Shown here: positions 45,033 to 60,000 of the stretch, in pieces | How the letters are laid out: each line of letters starts with the position of its first letter | Numbering within the stretch: position 1 is the stretch's first letter | Made by a program: the position numbers and the translations under genes | NCBI RefSeq assembly: GCF_040954835.1 | Contig: NC_090697.1 | Span: 27,459,001-27,523,000 of the forward strand | Direction of reading: 5' to 3' | Length of the DNA stretch: 64,000 bases | From: Lepisosteus oculatus | Lineage: Eukaryota > Chordata > Actinopteri > Semionotiformes > Lepisosteidae | Notes under the pieces: model-generated | The model's input: only the letters and a program-made list of their open reading frames with translations | Databases searched by the model: none | Told to the model about the DNA's origin: nothing

Positions 45033-48000
45033 GTAAGTCTTTCAGTGTAAGTATAAAAAACAGAGAAGCATGTACAGTATTTACATATTCTAACCCAAAC
45101 ACCTAGCTGAAAGAACATTTCCAAACTGAAACTTGAGGTGGAACTGCCTTTTCTGCTTTCCTCTTAGTTTGCACGAAATGTGCAATTTAAGGTTGTTTTC
45201 GGTGCATTCTGTTATATATATATATGGTCTGGAATTTTATCTGTTTTATCTGATTCTACAAATGACAAACACTGGTGTTCTGTGTATAAGCTGATGGTTG
45301 TGACTTTCTATCCAAGTTTATAGAACCCAGATTCTGCACAACACATCAGTGCCTTGTGCTACTTTAACAGCCATTGTTGTGCTGTAGTGCACCAGTCGTT
45401 TGCTATGGTTTTCTCCTTCCAGTGCTGTACAGGTACTGTTGTTCAGAATGTGCACAAGTTTCACTTTGTGCTTGTACTGTCTGTGGCGTGTGGCACAGCG
45501 CACTTTCAGTTTCCTCCTGGCAGTGTCTCTCTGGGTTGAAAAGTTTGGGGGATTGCTGGTGTACATACTACACAGCTGCACAAGGGTTCCCTCAGTACAG
45601 ACTGCCATCTCAGCAGCTTGTGAACGTACACACACACACATACACACGTCTGCACTCGGCAGAACACTGGTTCCCCTCTCAGAGACTTTAGACTGCATTT
45701 CCTTGGCCTGCTGCGAGGATGAGAAAAGCTGAAGCAGAGTTACTGCGTTTGTGGTTTCACCAGATGAAGTGGGTGATGAAGTAGCTCAGGGGTGTGAGCT
45801 GAAGTTCAGCACTGGTAACCTTTATAACTTGCAGTTGTATAAGAACCCATGAAAGGTTGCAAACCAGAGGAGGCTGCTGGGCCCAGATTGCTTGTTTCGT
45901 TATGAGCTTTCTTATTTGAATATGGTGTAATAGAGCTGGTTGTGGAGAGCTTTGTGACAGAACCTGAGGTTAAAAGGGCAATATGGATCAGATTAACATG
46001 ATCCAGCGTGTGGTTGTCTTAAATAAATATGCAAAGCTAGTGAAATAGCTGACTGAAGGTGCTGTACCTGACATGGAGAAAAACAAATCTAGTTTTAGAA
46101 AACAAAAAACCCAAGATACACCTTGTCCCAGAATCTCCAAATGTTAGTCCATTGTGGTGTTACCCATGAAACAGTGCAGCTCTCCTCAGAATTGGCACAG
46201 GTGAAGCGTGGCTGTTTTCCTAAATACCTGTTCTTGCAATTAAGTTCATTTGCTGCTATTTGTATTGTAAGCTGTCATGCTGAACTGGACTGCTACTTTA
46301 TCTGTGTGAGGTTAGATAATCAGTGTGGAACTGTAAATAATTGACACATTGAGGAAGTTGGTTTTTGTGCTGTTGACAGAGCTGCTGTTTTATGTTGTTC
46401 TTGGAGCGGACGCGTTTGAGTAAAGTCCTTCTCGCCAAAGGCCGGCAATGATGGGTCATCCATTCCATGCATCTGTCCATCTGTCAGTCCATTCTCCCCC
46501 TCCATCCTTCCATGCCACTCTCCTGTCCATCCCTTTGTCTATCCATTCCATCCTTCTGTCCCTCCATCCCTCTATTCCATCCATCCCTCTGTTCATCCAT
46601 TCGTCTATTCACCCATCCCTCTATTCCATCCTTAATCCATCTGTTTCATCCATCCCTCAGTCTATCCATTCCTCCATCCACTCATCCATCCTTCTGTTCC
46701 AACCCTTCCCTGTTTTCCATCCATCCGTCAGTCCGCCCATTTGCTTATCCATCCATCCATGGATTTATTTGTTATCATGTCCTTTCCAACACTTTGCCGC
46801 AGTTCACTTTACAGATTAATATTGTAGTTAATAAAATGACAGTAGACTGTGTGGGCATGGAGGAGAGGAAAGCAAAAACTGCCAGCGCAAGAGAAGAAAC
46901 CTCTGGGGGTCCCAGGCCCAGTGGTTACGGTCCTCGTTCTGGCATCCCAGGGTCTGATGTCGCACACATTCCCTGCACTGAGTTCTGTCCAGGCAGTGAG
47001 AAAATAAGAGATAGGAAAGAGTGTTACAGTAACTGCATGGAAGATCACCAGGGCACATTTCCAATACTTACCGGAAATCCCTGACACAAGCACAAAGGGC
47101 ACATTACCCCAGCTGTTAGTGGACCTGGCTAACCTGGGGCTGTGCTCTTCTTTGCTGTCATGTGTCCCTTGTGCTATAAAAAAACAGGGGTATGTAAAAG
47201 CAAGGTTACAGCTGCGGTGAGGAGTACATTATCAGTTTGATTCTAAAAACTTTAGTTTGTTACCACAGACCGACCGTGAGGCGATGGAACAAATATCCGT
47301 GAGGTGAAAATGAATAATTCACGTTTTCTGGATTTTGTATAGCACATTTCTAGTCACACTTCTCCCTTTCTGAAGCACAGCACCCACCTGAGCCATCAGC
47401 CCCAGAGCTTCTCCACTTGTATTAGGTTGAACAAATGGCTCTATCGATTTTCTGCAGTCTTTTATTCCAACTGAAGACCTTTGCAGACAGGCCCTGAGTG
47501 AGACAGGAGTGGTCTGCAGAGTGGGCATCTTTGGATACAAGCATTTCTTTACAGGGCAACTTGCCAGTAAGAGCAGAGGAGCTGCTGGACAGGAAGTTAG
47601 GGCAGGAAATGGCTAAACAGATGAGGTAGATGAATTACACGGAGTGAGGAGTTCAAGCACGGGGAACAGCATAGCTTTTTTACCCCAGTTCTAAGGATAT
47701 TGCCCAACTAGGGATTTCTAATCTTTTGTAGTGTTAAAACAGTAAGTGCTACGATTATGATTGCACATACTGTAAGCACTTTGAGATGGTTGCTTTTATA
47801 AGAGCTATACTGTATACTGTAGGTTAAAGTTCTTTGTCATCAAGGATTCAGTACCTTACATTAGATATTTAAATTTTCACAATATATCATGAATTCTTCA
47901 GAAATGTCCTTTATGAGCTAGTTCTGAATCATACATTTAATCAAAGTGAACTTTTGAGATTTAGGTTTTGAGCTTTGGCGGGTAATATTAGAATCTCCTA

Positions 48001-51000
48001 GGTATACCTTATTGCAAAGTTTTTTTTAAAATATGAAAACTGATTACAGTTTTCTTGGCGTTTCTCAGAGAAAGTAGAATTTTGTGAATACTACATTGGA
48101 ACCGAGGTGCTGTTTTAGAAAATAAATTAGTCTTTAAGAGCCTGCTAGCACTACATCTCCAGATTCAGTGAAAGAAAAGAAGTTTGCAGTGGCGAGAGAG
48201 ACGGCTACCGCATGCACAGCATGTTGCATTTCACACAGCCAGAATCCTTGCCCGAGTTTTAGTTCCCAGGTGTTTATTTGAAGTGAAAACATTGATATTC
48301 CATACATTAAACTGTCGTGTATTAACCCTCCATCCCTACTCGCATTCTCACCAGGAGTTGCACGCACTTACTTATTGTGTGTATTTGCACAGGATCTTGT
48401 ACATATACTCATACACTCGCAGAGATTGGCACGCGGTCGTACTCGTACACTCGCACAGATTGGCATGCAGTCATACCTCTACATTCGCACAGATTCTCAC
48501 AGTCATACTCGTGCACTTGCACAGATTCGCATGCAGTCATACTCGTGAACTTGCACAGATTCGCATACAGTCATACTCGTACATTCCCACAGATTCGCAT
48601 ACAGTCATACTCGTACACTTGCACAGATTCGCATGCGGTCATATTCATACACAGGCCTGCGCTGATCTTTGTATAAAGGAATTGCAGAAATAAATATAAA
48701 ATTCAGAAATAAAAAAAACCAAATGGACTCAATAACAAGGAAGGTGAGAACAGTAAGGCCCGGCTGATAGGAAAGTTTTATCAAAAATACATTGTATAAA
48801 TCAATTTGCCCAGATTTTCGATCTCAAGTATGTTTTAATCAACTTGAGCTCTGAAAAACTCCTTTCTGCTCCTGCTGCTGTCACTGTCTGCCATCCAATT
48901 GGAAACAGGTTCAGATCACAATACCCCCATTTAATGAAATACAGGAGAAAGGGCAAGGAAAACAGTGCATTTATATTCGCTTTCACGCTTTTGTTTTACC
49001 AGGCAGCCCACACGTCATGTGTACAATTGCAGGAAAGGTGAACCTTTTAACGTCCAGTAAAATACCTCCAGTAGTCTACAGTACATGTCTAGCTTGAAGA
49101 TGTGACATGTCTGCCATTCGCTACCTACATGTATCTACAGACTCAATCTTTCTTGAGCGTACCTCTGTTTTGAGATAGCTTATCCCGCTCTTCTTTTCTG
49201 TGCTTCAGAAACATATTACGTACTCGATTATTGGTCATTTTTTTACATGATTAGGAAAATCCACAGCAGCAACAGAAAGAACCACTATAGGGAATTTTTA
49301 GCTCACGTTTGAACGTGCCGATTGAAAATAGTTTGTGCTGCACATTGGGGGGACCCCCTGTTGGCCTCGGGACCTTAGGCAGTCGCCTAGTTCGCCTGTG
49401 CCCAGGGTCGGTCATGCTCGTACACTTGCACAGAATTGCACCCCAGCTCATACACATTCTGGCCACAAATATACACTGATAGTCATGCGGATTAACTACT
49501 GGATTGACGGGGCCAATTATAGAAGCTCTTAATTTCTCCCCTGGCTTCCAATAACAGACACTAATCAGGAAATCAATCCAGGTGTGTCCAAGAGGACACA
49601 TTGGCCAAAGCCTCAGCTTGTCACCATCACATTATGGTGTTAGGGTCGGGTTGCACCCGAGTCTGCATCTCCAATTTTCACTTATTCTGCTAAAAGATGA
49701 TGTTTGTGCAAATCAAGAGTGGGGTGCGATGTGATTGCCTATTATATACACATAATCCCCCAGAATTGCACGGACACTCACATGCAGCATTGCACGTAGT
49801 CATTCTCTGTTGCAGTTGCACAAAAGTGCATGAAGACATACTGTACTTGAACATTCACAAAGAATTGCATGCACACTTACACACTCACACGCAATCTCAA
49901 TGAGGAGTTCAGGCTTGGAGAACTCGTGCAGACTTACAGTATATGCACACTTTCAGGCTCTTGCAGGATCGCACACACAGATTCATATACTTGCACAGAA
50001 TCTCACACAGTCGAACACACTCACACAGAATCTCACGTAAGCATACACGGAATACACAGTATGTACTTGTGCACACATTCTCACACACTCGCAGAGAATC
50101 AAATGCACACATGCTCTGGGAAGCATAGGAGGCAGAGTTATGAAATGTGTGAATGCTAACTCCCTGCTGTTGCAAATTGGTATTTGGGAAATGCTGTATG
50201 TTTCCTTTCCTGTACCTTGGGCTGTGACTGTGTGCTACCCAGTGAGAAGCAGCCAGTACTGAGAGAGCTTGTAGATTACAGCTTGTGTAGTTTGGCAGGG
50301 GCTACAACCCTGGTTTACATCTGTGTCATCTCCTGATGTATATGGCTGCTATTAATCAGGTGTGTTTTATGGAGTGCCTTTTTATTTTAGCTGCAGGATC
50401 AGTTATTTACAGTGTCAGGAGATGATAGTGAATGCACAACAGAAAAGCAATTTACTGTAGGAGATAGGGAACTATCAACTATGACCAAGTTTCAACAGCA
50501 ACAGAAACAGGGACTCAGTCCAATGCTAACTTAAACATTTATCCAGAGATTGTAAAGAAGCAAAAGAACCTAATTTTACTCTGCAAGGTACAAAATTGAT
50601 GAAAAGAGAAAGTGGGCCTCGAACAGAGATAAGATGACCAGAATGAAGCAGTCACAGGGGAGAGCAAGTTTGGCAAGGTTTCTGTTTGCTAGCGCGTGAG
50701 AAATTAAACCTTGCTGACATTTCTGGAAAACTGTCAGAGCTACCAAGTCGGCAGTTGATTTTGCACAAGCAGTTACTGTAAGACTCGATGGAGGAAAGGA
50801 TCACTGTGTCACAGATGAAAAGGTGCACAGGACATTTGTGCAAGACTGGTTGCTGTCATCTTTTGCTAAATATTCTGAATTAAGAAACTTATTTTATTAC
50901 TGCAACATATTCACAAACGTCTATTGAGGAAAATTACTATGTTTTTGGATTCAGCGCATCGATATTAAATAGACAGATATGAAAGTTAAATTCATTATGA

Positions 51001-54000
51001 GGATCAATATTTGCCTCCAACAGGAGTTCTACTGTGAAAGTTACAGGCTAATAGACTTTGTGTCCTTTGCTGAAAACAAAACAAGTTGTACATCTGTGAC
51101 ACGATTTACATCAGATTGCTGATGTTGTCTTTTAGAGCAGGGACTTGTATAGGGTGTGGACACAAAATAATGGAAACAACTAACGAAAAAGGACTAATTT
51201 TCAAGTAACAAAAATGAAAAAGGAATCAAGGAATCTACACCTGAGTTTCATGTTTATGTCAATATTAATTACTCATATGCTTCCTCTCTAAAAGACTGAG
51301 AATCAACACTTTCAATATGCAAGTTTCTAAAGCAACGTGAGAGATCTTACAGATTTTGAAAGAGGTGAAATAGTTGGTTCCCGAATTGCAGGTGTGCCAG
51401 TCACAAGAACAGCAACTTTATTTAATGCGGTAAAGAGGAACAGTGTCGAAAACTGTGATGACCTACGCAGGAAAGAGGAACAATGGTCACAAGTTGCAGC
51501 TCACCGACGGGGATAGATGGACACTTAACAGGATAGTTGCTAAAAAGAAGTAAGAAATGACCACAGAATTGAACTTACACCTCCATGACCCAGTCACAAC
51601 AAACGCTGTATGTCAGGCGCGTTACAAAGCTGATATTTGTGGTAGAGCTACCATTCAGAACCTAGCTTGTAACCAAGGCCTATGCGCAGGAATGCATAAC
51701 CTGGTGTAGTGAGCACAAATCCTGGACTCCTGAGAAGGGAAGAAAGTTATATGAGCTGCCTTTTACTCTGTTTCCTGTATCTGCACAGGTTTGTCTTTGG
51801 AGAAAGCCAAAGGAAGCCTTCAGCCCTGTTCCCAGCTGTTAAATATGGTGGCAGATCTGTTATTGTCTGGGCAGCCATCCCATGGGAGTCATTGGGTCTG
51901 ATTATTACTCTGCATGGTAGAATTACTGCCAAGGAACACAAAGCCATTTTAGGCGACTTTGTGCAACATATGGTGCAAACATTGTTTCCTCAAGATGTTC
52001 CCATATTTCAAGATGATAACAACCCCCGTACACACAGCTAAACTGGTTCAAGAGTGGTTTCATAAAGTCAGGATGACAGTTTGAAGCTATTCGGAAGGCA
52101 AAGGGCAGCCTGACTCCCTTTTAGTTAATAAATATCCACATATTGCGTGGTGTTTCTATTACTTTTCAAACCCTCTGTACATGTCCCTTGACTAGTCTCT
52201 ACGAGTCCCAGGTGTCACATGTCATCACAGCTCGTCCCACGTTCGGCCAATGACACTCAAGTCAGGTGTGAAGGACATTGGTGGCTTAACTCAGTCTCGT
52301 CTCATAAGAAAGCCGTTGTTACATGAGTTTCGCCGGTCTACTAGAATGTCATCAAGTCTAATTAGAAATTCATTAGTTTTGAGGTAATTTGTATAAATTG
52401 CAATGCATTTTAAAATAAACTAAAAACCGTGCATTTTCTTACCATTTTAAAAAATCAAAATAACGGGATCTGCCTTTTTAAGAGTCCTGAAAGAATCTAG
52501 TCCCCTGTCTTGCCCCTTTTGAAAATCAGGCTGCGACTGGCGCAGGTTTGTTTGTGAATTTTTTTCGAGTAATTTTTCAGATTTAAAGTCTGAGAAGAGC
52601 TGTTCAGATGAATTTCTTTTTCTTTTTTGGTCAGCCGGCATGCTCTGTGCATGGTGTGCAGTGATGTGGTCAGGCAGGTTGTTTTAGATTAAGGGTCTGG
52701 CCTCCAGCCATTTAGCCTTTGGCTCTTACTGCTGTTTACAGTTGTTAAATAAATACAGTGAACTTGACTGCATAGGTGTGACCTTCCCTCCCAAAGAAGA
52801 ACAAATTCTTCTGTAGGAAACGACAGAGTATTCTGTAGTCCATGCAAAGAGTATGAGAGTGAAGTGGAGTGTCGAAAGCAGGCCTGACTTGCTAAAATAT
52901 TGAGCTGAGTGACTGTGGTAAACTCTTGCAGAGCTTATCCAGCTTTTCCAGCAGCTGGTCCAAATGTGATGGAGCTTGGTAGGCTGTATGGCATGTTCTG
53001 GTACCGCAGACAGCTAGGAGGACTCAACATATCAGGCCTGCATCAATGCTACAATGCCTGCATGCTTGATGTTGTGAGTTCAGGCTGCAGAAGCACTAGA
53101 AACATCAGGCCCATTTTGTAGTTAATAGCTGAATGGACCGAGAGTATCACTGGAAAGAAATCGGGAAATTGGCTTCAGCAGCATGACTTCGTAGTTTGTT
53201 CCACACTCCCACAACCATCTGTGTAAAAAAAGTGCTTCCTGTCCTGACTGGATGGTCTCAGCCAGATGTTTCTTGAAGTCAGGGTGTTGGCTTCAATAAC
53301 ATGGATGGATAGGTTGTTCCACACTCCCACAAACCTTTGTGTAAAGAAGAACATCCAGTTCTCAGTTTTAACACATAGTGATAAAGTGTTCCACATAGCT
53401 TCCACTTGTGCTCTCTGGAACATGGCAGCAAACAAGACTGATGCTGAGCCATTGTTGTTGTTGAATACTAAACTATAGTGTGAGTCGGCACACTTAGTCA
53501 AATGTCCATTCCCACAGGTGGTTTTCTATTGATGGATGTGTTAAAAGGTGAAATTTCAAAGTGTTTGTTTAAAAAGCAGGCAGGAGATATTTGTGGAAGG
53601 GTAAAGGTGGAGTTTTTAAAAGATGTTGTCCCCCCTGTCCTGTCTGTTTTGAGGAACTTTGACAGATAGTGGCCTGCGCTCCAGTCTGGCAGTCTGAGAA
53701 AGCCATCTTCCAGTCGTTTCCTGTCTGTGCACGTTTTCAGTCGCTGACCATTCTCATGTAGCGTGTTCATGTGTGAGAGAGCATGTGTAGAGTATTTATT
53801 TTTTATTTTTAAGACCTTAATTCCCTTTTCACAAATAAATACAAAGAATCACAAAAAAGGAAAACTTTACAATATTATATCCTGTATACTTAAAACAGTA
53901 TTTATGCACAAATCTAGATAAGATTTCAAAGTAATGCATTACAATAATTAATAATTTGTTCAGGTGCATTAGTTAACATGTCCTTTTGAATGGCTTCCAA

Positions 54001-57000
54001 AACACGACAAATGCCATTTCTCTGTACATGATTATCACCATCACAGGTGGGAGCAGAACGTGCTCGTGCGAGTATGCATGCTGAATGTGCACAAGGGCGA
54101 GCGTGTGGGGTGTGTGGAGTGTGAGCTCGAGTCAGCGAGTGACACAGACAGATCAAGGGAGCAGATAAGAATCCCATCACAAACCAGTTTAGCCCCTTCT
54201 GGTGTCTGGTGAGCTGAGGGCTGTTATATAAACCAACCCAGGTGCTGCCCAATGTCGCTCTGCTGCCTTCTTCTGAGCATATTTGCTTACAGTAGGTGAC
54301 CGCAGAGGTGAAATAACATGAAGGATCCTGCTGTTCTTCTTCTGTGCGATTTGTACGAAGAGCCTTCACCTGGTAAAGCTTGAAGTGGATCAGCCAGCTG
54401 TAAAATGAGAATTGTATCTGCTTTCCTGCACTTTTTCCAAGATAACCTGCTTCTTCTAAAGGAAACAACAATTTGCATTTTCTTTGTCACTTCATTTATA
54501 AATTAGCTATTCCAGAAGCCACAAGTAGAAACCATGTGGAAGTGTGTTTTAAAACTGAAAGTTGGAGGCAGTTCTTCACACAAAGGGTTGTGGGAGTGTG
54601 GAACAAGGTACCCAGCCATGTTATTGAAGCCGATGCCCAGAATTCTTTCAAGAAATGGCCGGATGAGATCTGCGGTTCAATCAGCTACTAACTACCAAAT
54701 GGTCGCTAATCATTCGTGAACTTTCTTATGTTTTTTATCATGATTACAGCTAATGATCTCCTTTGAAGGAAACAATTGCAAACAGCTGTTCTTGCCTGTT
54801 TTATCTCGCATCCTGCAAAGCTGACATGTACATGTTGAATGTAATGTAATGCTTTTGAAACTTTGTTGCCGTTGAAGCTTTGTTGCTTTTATTTGCTTCA
54901 TTGTGTTTACAAAAAGGACTATTTGAAATACTTTTAATATTAAGATGTGAAAAATGGTGTCGCTTAGTAGATTTAATCTTAGTGTCAACTGAAAAGCACC
55001 AATGTTTTTGGAAGCTGGATAAATGGTGGCAAGAGGAAATGTTCATCCACAGGCCTTTTGCCTACAGTGGTGACAGTCATCAAAGGCAGTGACAAGGCAA
55101 AGAAAACTATGGCATAAGTGGAAACTATTCAAAGTGCAGTTATTTCTGAGAATGGCGCTAATGTGTCTCAGGTTATGTAGGTCTTTCTAAAGCACCAGCA
55201 CCCAAAGAACTTGGCTAAGTTGTTGAATTGGCCCTTCAACCAGGCCAGAATGCACTTAACGCAAAGGGTTGTGGGAGCATGAAGCAAGAACCACAGTTGT
55301 GTTGTTCAAGCTGATACCCTGGTTAGTTTCTACAAGCAACTGAATGAGGTGCTCGTATCAATTAACTACCAAACAGGCTAGACGGGTTAAATGGCCTCCT
55401 GTTGTTTGTGTCTGTTCCTCAATTCCAAGATCAATGAGAAGATTTGAGAAGAATGGAGAATAGGAGGCACAAAAGGTTGTCGAAGCCCAGTACCATGATG
55501 TGTTTCCGAAAATGGGCCTCCTGGTGTTTGCAAGGTTACTTATTTTCTACTGCCTGAGCCACTAGTATTGTAGAGATTGAAGCATCTCTTGGCTTCAGTG
55601 GGGAGATAACTGGGTTTGATGGTTAATCTCCCAGCACTGGAAGCACTGGAGGGGCAGTGATCATTTGATGTGTCTGGAGTATCATCCAAAGTTATCAGCC
55701 ATTTCTTTATTTCTGTTTAACTTATTTGTGACTTGCAAGAAAAGAGCCTTTGATGGGATATTCATGATAATCTACAGGTGTAGACTATCTATTCAAATGC
55801 TGCTAATGATGTGTTATTTGCATAGATACTGTACCCCTGAGTTAGATATTACTTACAGTATCTACGAGTATACCATTGTATTAATAAAATAGAGGTGTAA
55901 GTAGTTTGCATGGTGAGTTCTATGTTGTTTCAAAGTGGAGGTACAGTACTTTGCAGAAGTGTTCTGACCCTGCCTGTGATGTCCTGTTTTCTCAAATTAC
56001 AAAATGAAGCATTTTTAAGCGTTAATATTTTATTTTAAACCCAAATATTCAAATTAAAGACTTCCAAGGGCAAGATAAGTTAAAGTAAATGTCATTAAAA
56101 GTTACAGGGAAAAACTGAAATATGTTGCGTAAGTATTCAGCTCTTCAATGAACTCAATGTTTGTGTTTGGTGGAAGCACATTTGTCAACATCTATAGCCA
56201 CAAGTTTTTGGGGGGTAAACCTCTACCACTTTTGCACACCAGCACGGTACAATTTACTACCTTCCCAGCTTTGCTCAAAAACACTGAAGGGGATTGCTTA
56301 TAAACAGTGTTTTTTAAGTCTTTCCACAGATTCTATAGGAATCTTTGGAATAGGATACAAGTCAGGACTTTGACTGGGCCTCTCAAGGACTTTTAACTTT
56401 CTTAATTCTTAAACCACTCCAGTGTACAGAAGTTGTGCCCTGGTTGTTTGAATCCTTATCCCGCTGCAAGGTGAATTTGCATCCCAGTTGTATGTGTTTG
56501 ATAGACTGAAGCAGGTTTTCCTCTAGTATTTGCCAGTACTTTGGTCCACCTACAGTATGTTCTCATCAGTCTTGACAAGCTTCCCAGTCCCTGCTGACGA
56601 GAGTCAGGACTAGAACAGACTGCTGCCACCACCATGCTTGACAGGAGGGATGTTGAATGACAGTGTTGAATGAGTGATGCACTATGTTGTGTTTGTGTTT
56701 GTATCATACTTTGCATTCAGACCAAAAAGATCCAATTCTGTCATATCTGCGTCCAAATCTTTTACCGTGTTTGTAGTATAATGTTGGTGCTTTGTTGATT
56801 TGAGAGGTTTTTTTCAGTTCCATACAATTCACCTTTGTGGAGTGTCCAGGATATTGTTGACTCCTGGACATTTTCTCCCATCTCAGCCACTGAACTCTGT
56901 AGCTCTTTCAAAGCCTCTGTTGGCCTCACAGTGTTGTCCCTCACCAGTTTCCTCCTGCTGCTCAGTGTGTAGAGACAGGCTGATCCAGGCAGTGTCTGGG

Positions 57001-60000
57001 GCTCCATTTTATACACTTATCTGATATGTTACCTTTTTTTGTGCAGAGTGTATTTCACAGGTGTATTTACTTTGAAGTCATGAAAACTGTTAATACTGCA
57101 CACAGATAGAAGCTACTCAACTAATTGTGTGTCTTGTTAATTATGTGTACCTATATTAAATGAGATTTTACAGCAAAGGGTTGGAAATGAGTATCTAATC
57201 ATAACTTTTCCATTTTTCTTTCATACTGTATGTTTTCAGATTCTTTTTTTGCTTTGAATGTGTGGAGTAGGTTGAGCACTATATGACAAATTGACATGAC
57301 TGCAAGCTTTAAAGCAACAATCTGTGACAACAGTGTTGGGGTCTAAATACTTTTGGAAGTCACTGTATATTCTACCAATTTCTGCCATGCACTGTTGAGA
57401 GGGTAGACAGGAGCAGCTATAGCAGGTTCATGTGCGTTTTCTCATCCCGTCTTCTGAAGAGATCGTGTTTTGGCTGTGACATATAAACAACAGGGTGTGT
57501 TCTGGTACTTAGCAGTGAACAGAACAGAAGCATGCCCTGATACAGGAGCAGATAGAAAATGAGAGATGGAGTGGAGCTTTACAAGTAAGCCACTCTAGAG
57601 TTCACAAATGGAAACCAAATTAAAGTGTATTTAAAAAAAAGATGTGGAATTAGTCTCCTAAGGTCTAGAAGTCCAGTCCCTTGCATGTGAGCGGCTAGCC
57701 TTTGTGTAGGCTAGCTTCAGGCGGTGTATATCTCAAGAGCATCTTATTTTGAATGAATGAGAATCGAGGCGTTTGGGAAATCAAGCACATGTTAAATAAA
57801 ACCTATTGCCAATTACAGTACCTTTCTGTGGGCGGCACAGTGCTGCGGTGGTTAGCATTGCTGCCCTGCAGCTCTGGCGTCTTGGCTTCAATTCTGAGTC
57901 CCTGTGACGATTTTGTATGTTCTCATGGGTCGAGAGACTTTCTGGTGAATTCCTGATTTCTTGCTGTGATGATGTCCAAAGACTTACTGGTAGGATAATG
58001 AGCTTGGGGAAAATTGGCCCAGCTGTGAGTGTGTGCCGTGTATGGAGTGGTGTCCTGTCTAGGGTGTATCCTGACTCGTGTCCCTTGCTTGCTGGGATTG
58101 GCTCTAGCGCTGCTGCCCTGTGATATGTTGGATAAAGGGGTTAGAAAATGATCAATGTATTTTTCTATAGCAAAACTAGGAGCTGCCTTAGAAAATAAAC
58201 ATTAATACCTGTCAGAGAGGATTCTGGCAGTAGTAGAACTGAAATTCCACTCATTAATCTCTGGTACTTCCTGGCACTCCTTAAGTTTGTTTAGTGCCTC
58301 AGCCCTCTTGAGCGGGCTGCCTTGGCACTGAATGGCTGCTGTGTTCAGACTCAGAGGTGCCTGGTCAATGACTGCTGGTTCAGCTGGGGCATCTCTCCGT
58401 GTTGCTTCAGAATGCTTGGCTCAGAGAACAGGCATGTGGTTATTTACCAAAAATGTAAACACCTAATCTAGGGAAGAAAAACAGTGGGCAGAATATATTG
58501 GTTTCAAAGAGAGTGGACAGGGACTGAGTCCAAATACAGTGTCCTGATGGTAGACGATAAGCTGTTTTTCTCTCTGATAGTGCTGGAGAAAAGTCTTCTT
58601 CTTTTCTAACAGCTGCAGAGCTTTCACTCCAACATGCCAAACTTGGAACAAAGGGGGTGATTTGTGACGATCTACGTGTGTACGTATGTATTATTCCTTG
58701 CTGCTCTATATGTAACTACTTGGGTTAGAATGTGGGGGGCGGTTATCATTACAAAGCTGTCCATTCTAGGTGGTGTGGGGCCGTGTTAATGACAAGGGGG
58801 AAGGGGTTAGAGGTCAAGGGTCAGGAATAGGCGAGTGGGACCAGGAAGGGAGCTGGCATGATGACTACAGTGCCACAGAGGAATGTGAGCAGTAGCAGTG
58901 CCCAAAGACTTACTGGTAGGATAATCAGCACTTTCTGAGCACACAGAATGTGTGATGCAGGCTAGGAAGATGTGAGGGAATTTTCTCTCCTCCCTGCAGT
59001 ACTGCTTTTTCCACAGTTCCCTCTCGCTGTCACCTCTCTCCTCGCTGTACTGTCTGGCAAGGCTGAAACAGTAACTAGCCGTAAGGGTGTTTCAGACTTC
59101 CTCTGGTAAATTCTCTTCATGCTCTGCTCAGCCATTTCCTGCCTCTTTCATAATTGGCAATAGTGGAATAAGTTCTTCGGAATGTGCTGGAGACACATCT
59201 GATTCTCTGCGTGCTCACATATTGTAGACAGCAGCCATGGCATTTGCTCCAAGATTTCCTCATTGCCACACGTGGAAAAATGTAGCCATCTTTATTTGAA
59301 ATGACGAAAAAGTCGAGTATTAGTCCAATAGCGATAAAAAAAACTAAAATAATGGCACAGCCGTTCTTGCTCCAAACAAAAAGCCAGCGCCCTTATGAAG
59401 TCTCTTTTTCAGTGCTGCAGAGATGTGAGGAATCAACACGATAAGGAGGGCTGAAACCATCTGTCAGCTCGCCTAACTCCAGGAGTGATCGTAGAATTTG
59501 AAGTGTGGCTTGTGTGGCTGAAACCACGGTTTCATGTGTCAGCTCTGCGGGCTCAGCAGAGCCTGCGATCTGCACTTCTGTTAAGAAATAACCTTGTGGC
59601 AACTTCCTTCTGTTTGCACTGAGTAACGTTTACAGAGCTGCTGTTCTCCGAAAGCGGCCTGTGCTGTGCTTTTCTGAGGTGATTACAGTACACACGCTTA
59701 ACGTTATCACAGCAATCGACTAAAACTTGGGTTGTTCTGAAGCAACAGCTTCCGTAGTCAAGTGAAGCTCAAATGAAGCTCAAGCCACAGAGCTACGACT
59801 GAAGGTTAGGTAGGTTTATTAGGGTACAGAACGGGTTTACAGGCATGTGAGTCCTCGCACTGTCGCCTGTCAGCGTTGATGGAGAGTATCGGCACAAACT
59901 GGATATGTAATGTCATTGGGATTTCTAACCTAGTTTTTCTTTAAGTTGTTTAAAAAAATGTTTTCCGTACCTGTTTCATCTCTTTTTTCAGATTTGCTGG

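Noticed and set aside
46448..47084. Long ORFs (123 and 205 residues)
   Set aside because: They mostly translate the CCAT-type microsatellite; Ser/Pro/Ile-rich with no domain.
48184..48693. ORFs of 169 and 99 residues rich in HRFACSHT-like units
   Set aside because: They translate the 34-bp minisatellite.
53926..54471. Minus-strand ORF of 181 residues
   Set aside because: No motif, no splice logic, and no similarity that I recognise; it lies within intron 1 of the right-hand gene.
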